Source: Kiritimatiellia bacterium
Lineage (GTDB): Bacteria; Verrucomicrobiota; Kiritimatiellia; SLAD01
Assembly: GCA_007134175.1 (NCBI GenBank)
Contig: SLLF01000164.1
Span: 1 to 7,068 of the forward strand
Length of the DNA: 7,068 nt
Direction of reading: 5' to 3'
Part shown: positions 6,659 through 7,068 of the stretch, piece after piece
Position numbering within the stretch: position 1 is the first letter of the stretch
How the letters are laid out: every line of letters starts with the position of its first letter
The notes under the pieces: model-generated
Database searches by the model: none
Told to the model about the DNA's origin: nothing
The model's input: only the letters and a program-made list of their open reading frames with translations
Program-made: the position numbers and the translations under genes

Positions 6659-6958
6659 CTACGCCTCCTGGTCCTTGCGATAGACCTCGCGGTCACCCAC
6701 CTCCCAATGATCGACGATCGCCATGATCACCGCGTCACAAGGGCGCTTATCCGTCGCCTCGGTTTGCCGGGCGGAACTACCGGAGGCCACCAGCACCACC
6801 TCGCCGGGACCGGCACCGACGGCGTCAACCGCCACGACCTGGCCGCCGGTCTCCTCGCCTTGTTCGTTCAGGTGGCGCACCCACATCAAGCGCAGCCCTT
6901 CCATGGAGGGCTCCTTCCGGGTGGCAACCACTGTGCCTACGACTTTACCCATGTTCAT
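6659..6958 (-). CDS. BMC-P shell protein (EutN/CcmL family), first and most canonical copy
   Basis: 99 residues. It follows the family consensus closely: [20 protein letters not shown] (3-22), [12 protein letters not shown] (24-35), [20 protein letters not shown] (41-60), intact GSSARQTEA loop (60-68) and closing [14 protein letters not shown] (74-87), then a charged tail [11 protein letters not shown]. It should form pentamers at shell vertices. Two ATG codons compete (6958 and 6952). AAGGAG is nine bases from the first and fifteen from the second, so I chose 6958. Its last codons contain the ribosome binding site of the dehydrogenase gene, which begins five bases after its stop. It is the first complete gene of the transcript seen here, but the operon may begin further right. 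Confidence 0.95.
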   Translation of the reverse strand: MNMGKVVGTVVATRKEPSMEGLRLMWVRHLNEQGEETGGQVVAVDAVGAGPGEVVLVASGSSARQTEATDKRPCDAVIMAIVDHWEVGDREVYRKDQEA

Positions 6959-6967
6959 CTGTCCATG

Positions 6968-6973
6968 CTCCTT
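6968..6973 (-). promoter_or_regulatory. Ribosome binding site of the first BMC-P gene
   Basis: AAGGAG on the minus strand lies nine bases before the ATG at 6958-6956. It favours this ATG over the in-frame one six bases further on. Confidence 0.75.
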
Positions 6974-7068
6974 CCCACGCGCCGCCCTAAATGCCGGGCC
7001 GCACTTTTCGGTACGCGCACCGGCCCTGGACGGGCAGACCGGATCTACTCCGTTCCACCCGGTCCGGG
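6974..7068 (-). other. Unassigned stretch upstream of the BMC genes at the window edge
   Basis: About 95 bases with no product I can recognise. On the minus strand one frame ends at TAG 7047-7045 after seven codons. A second ends at TAG 6989-6987 after 26 Arg-rich codons. The third stays open into the BMC-P gene. Either of the first two could be the tail of an upstream operon gene, such as another shell protein or the signature enzyme. I see no good -10/-35 pair. A 6-bp inverted repeat (GACCGG at 7064-7059 with CCGGTC at 7042-7037) is present but weak. Confidence 0.3.

Noticed and set aside
5994..6683. Long plus-strand frames opposite the aldehyde dehydrogenase
   Set aside because: Arg/Gly-rich, without recognisable motifs, and complementary to conserved catalytic segments including the Gly-rich NAD region.
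7037..7064. 6-bp inverted repeat GACCGG/CCGGTC with a 16-base loop as operator or terminator
   Set aside because: Short stem, long loop, high local GC and no T-run; expected by chance in such DNA.
1..7068. CRISPR array, tRNA/rRNA genes, insertion sequences or attachment sites
   Set aside because: I found no spaced direct repeats, cloverleaf-like segments, transposase frames or terminal inverted repeats; nearly all of the window is accounted for by coding sequence.

Overview
The window is a single-strand gene cluster: every gene I can support reads on the minus strand, so transcription runs from the right edge to the left. By eye the DNA is GC-rich (about 60%). The core is part of a bacterial microcompartment (BMC) operon. 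The Hanks-type kinase with an N-terminal zinc ribbon, the large extracytoplasmic domain on it and the BMC shell set together suggest a PVC-superphylum bacterium (Kiritimatiellota, Lentisphaerota or Verrucomicrobiota-like). That placement is an inference from protein style, not from a marker gene.

Layout in transcription order. 7068-6959: about 110 bases upstream of the first complete gene, with no assignable product. 6958-6659: a BMC-P (EutN/CcmL) pentameric vertex protein. 6653-5208: a CoA-acylating aldehyde dehydrogenase of the EutE/PduP type with an N-terminal amphipathic helix that looks like a cargo-targeting peptide. 5208-4594: a tandem-domain BMC-T shell protein. 4592-4308 and 4311-4036: two further, diverged BMC-P proteins. 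4020-2842: phosphopentomutase (deoB). After a 71-base gap come a membrane-anchored Ser/Thr kinase (2770-323) and the start of a GT2 glycosyltransferase (309 to the left edge). The BMC genes and deoB are separated by 15 bases at most or overlap (TAATG and ATGA junctions), so they are almost certainly one transcript.

How it probably works (inference): phosphopentomutase converts (deoxy)ribose-1-phosphate released by nucleoside phosphorolysis to the 5-phosphate. A deoxyribose-phosphate aldolase, not present here but expected nearby, would release acetaldehyde and glyceraldehyde-3-phosphate. The encapsulated aldehyde dehydrogenase would then turn acetaldehyde into acetyl-CoA inside the shell. This matches the idea of sugar-phosphate-utilising (deoC-type) BMCs rather than the ethanolamine, propanediol or glycyl-radical types. 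The window lacks a hexameric BMC-H gene and the signature aldolase; both should lie beyond the right edge or elsewhere in the genome. Whether the kinase and glycosyltransferase belong functionally to the BMC locus is open.
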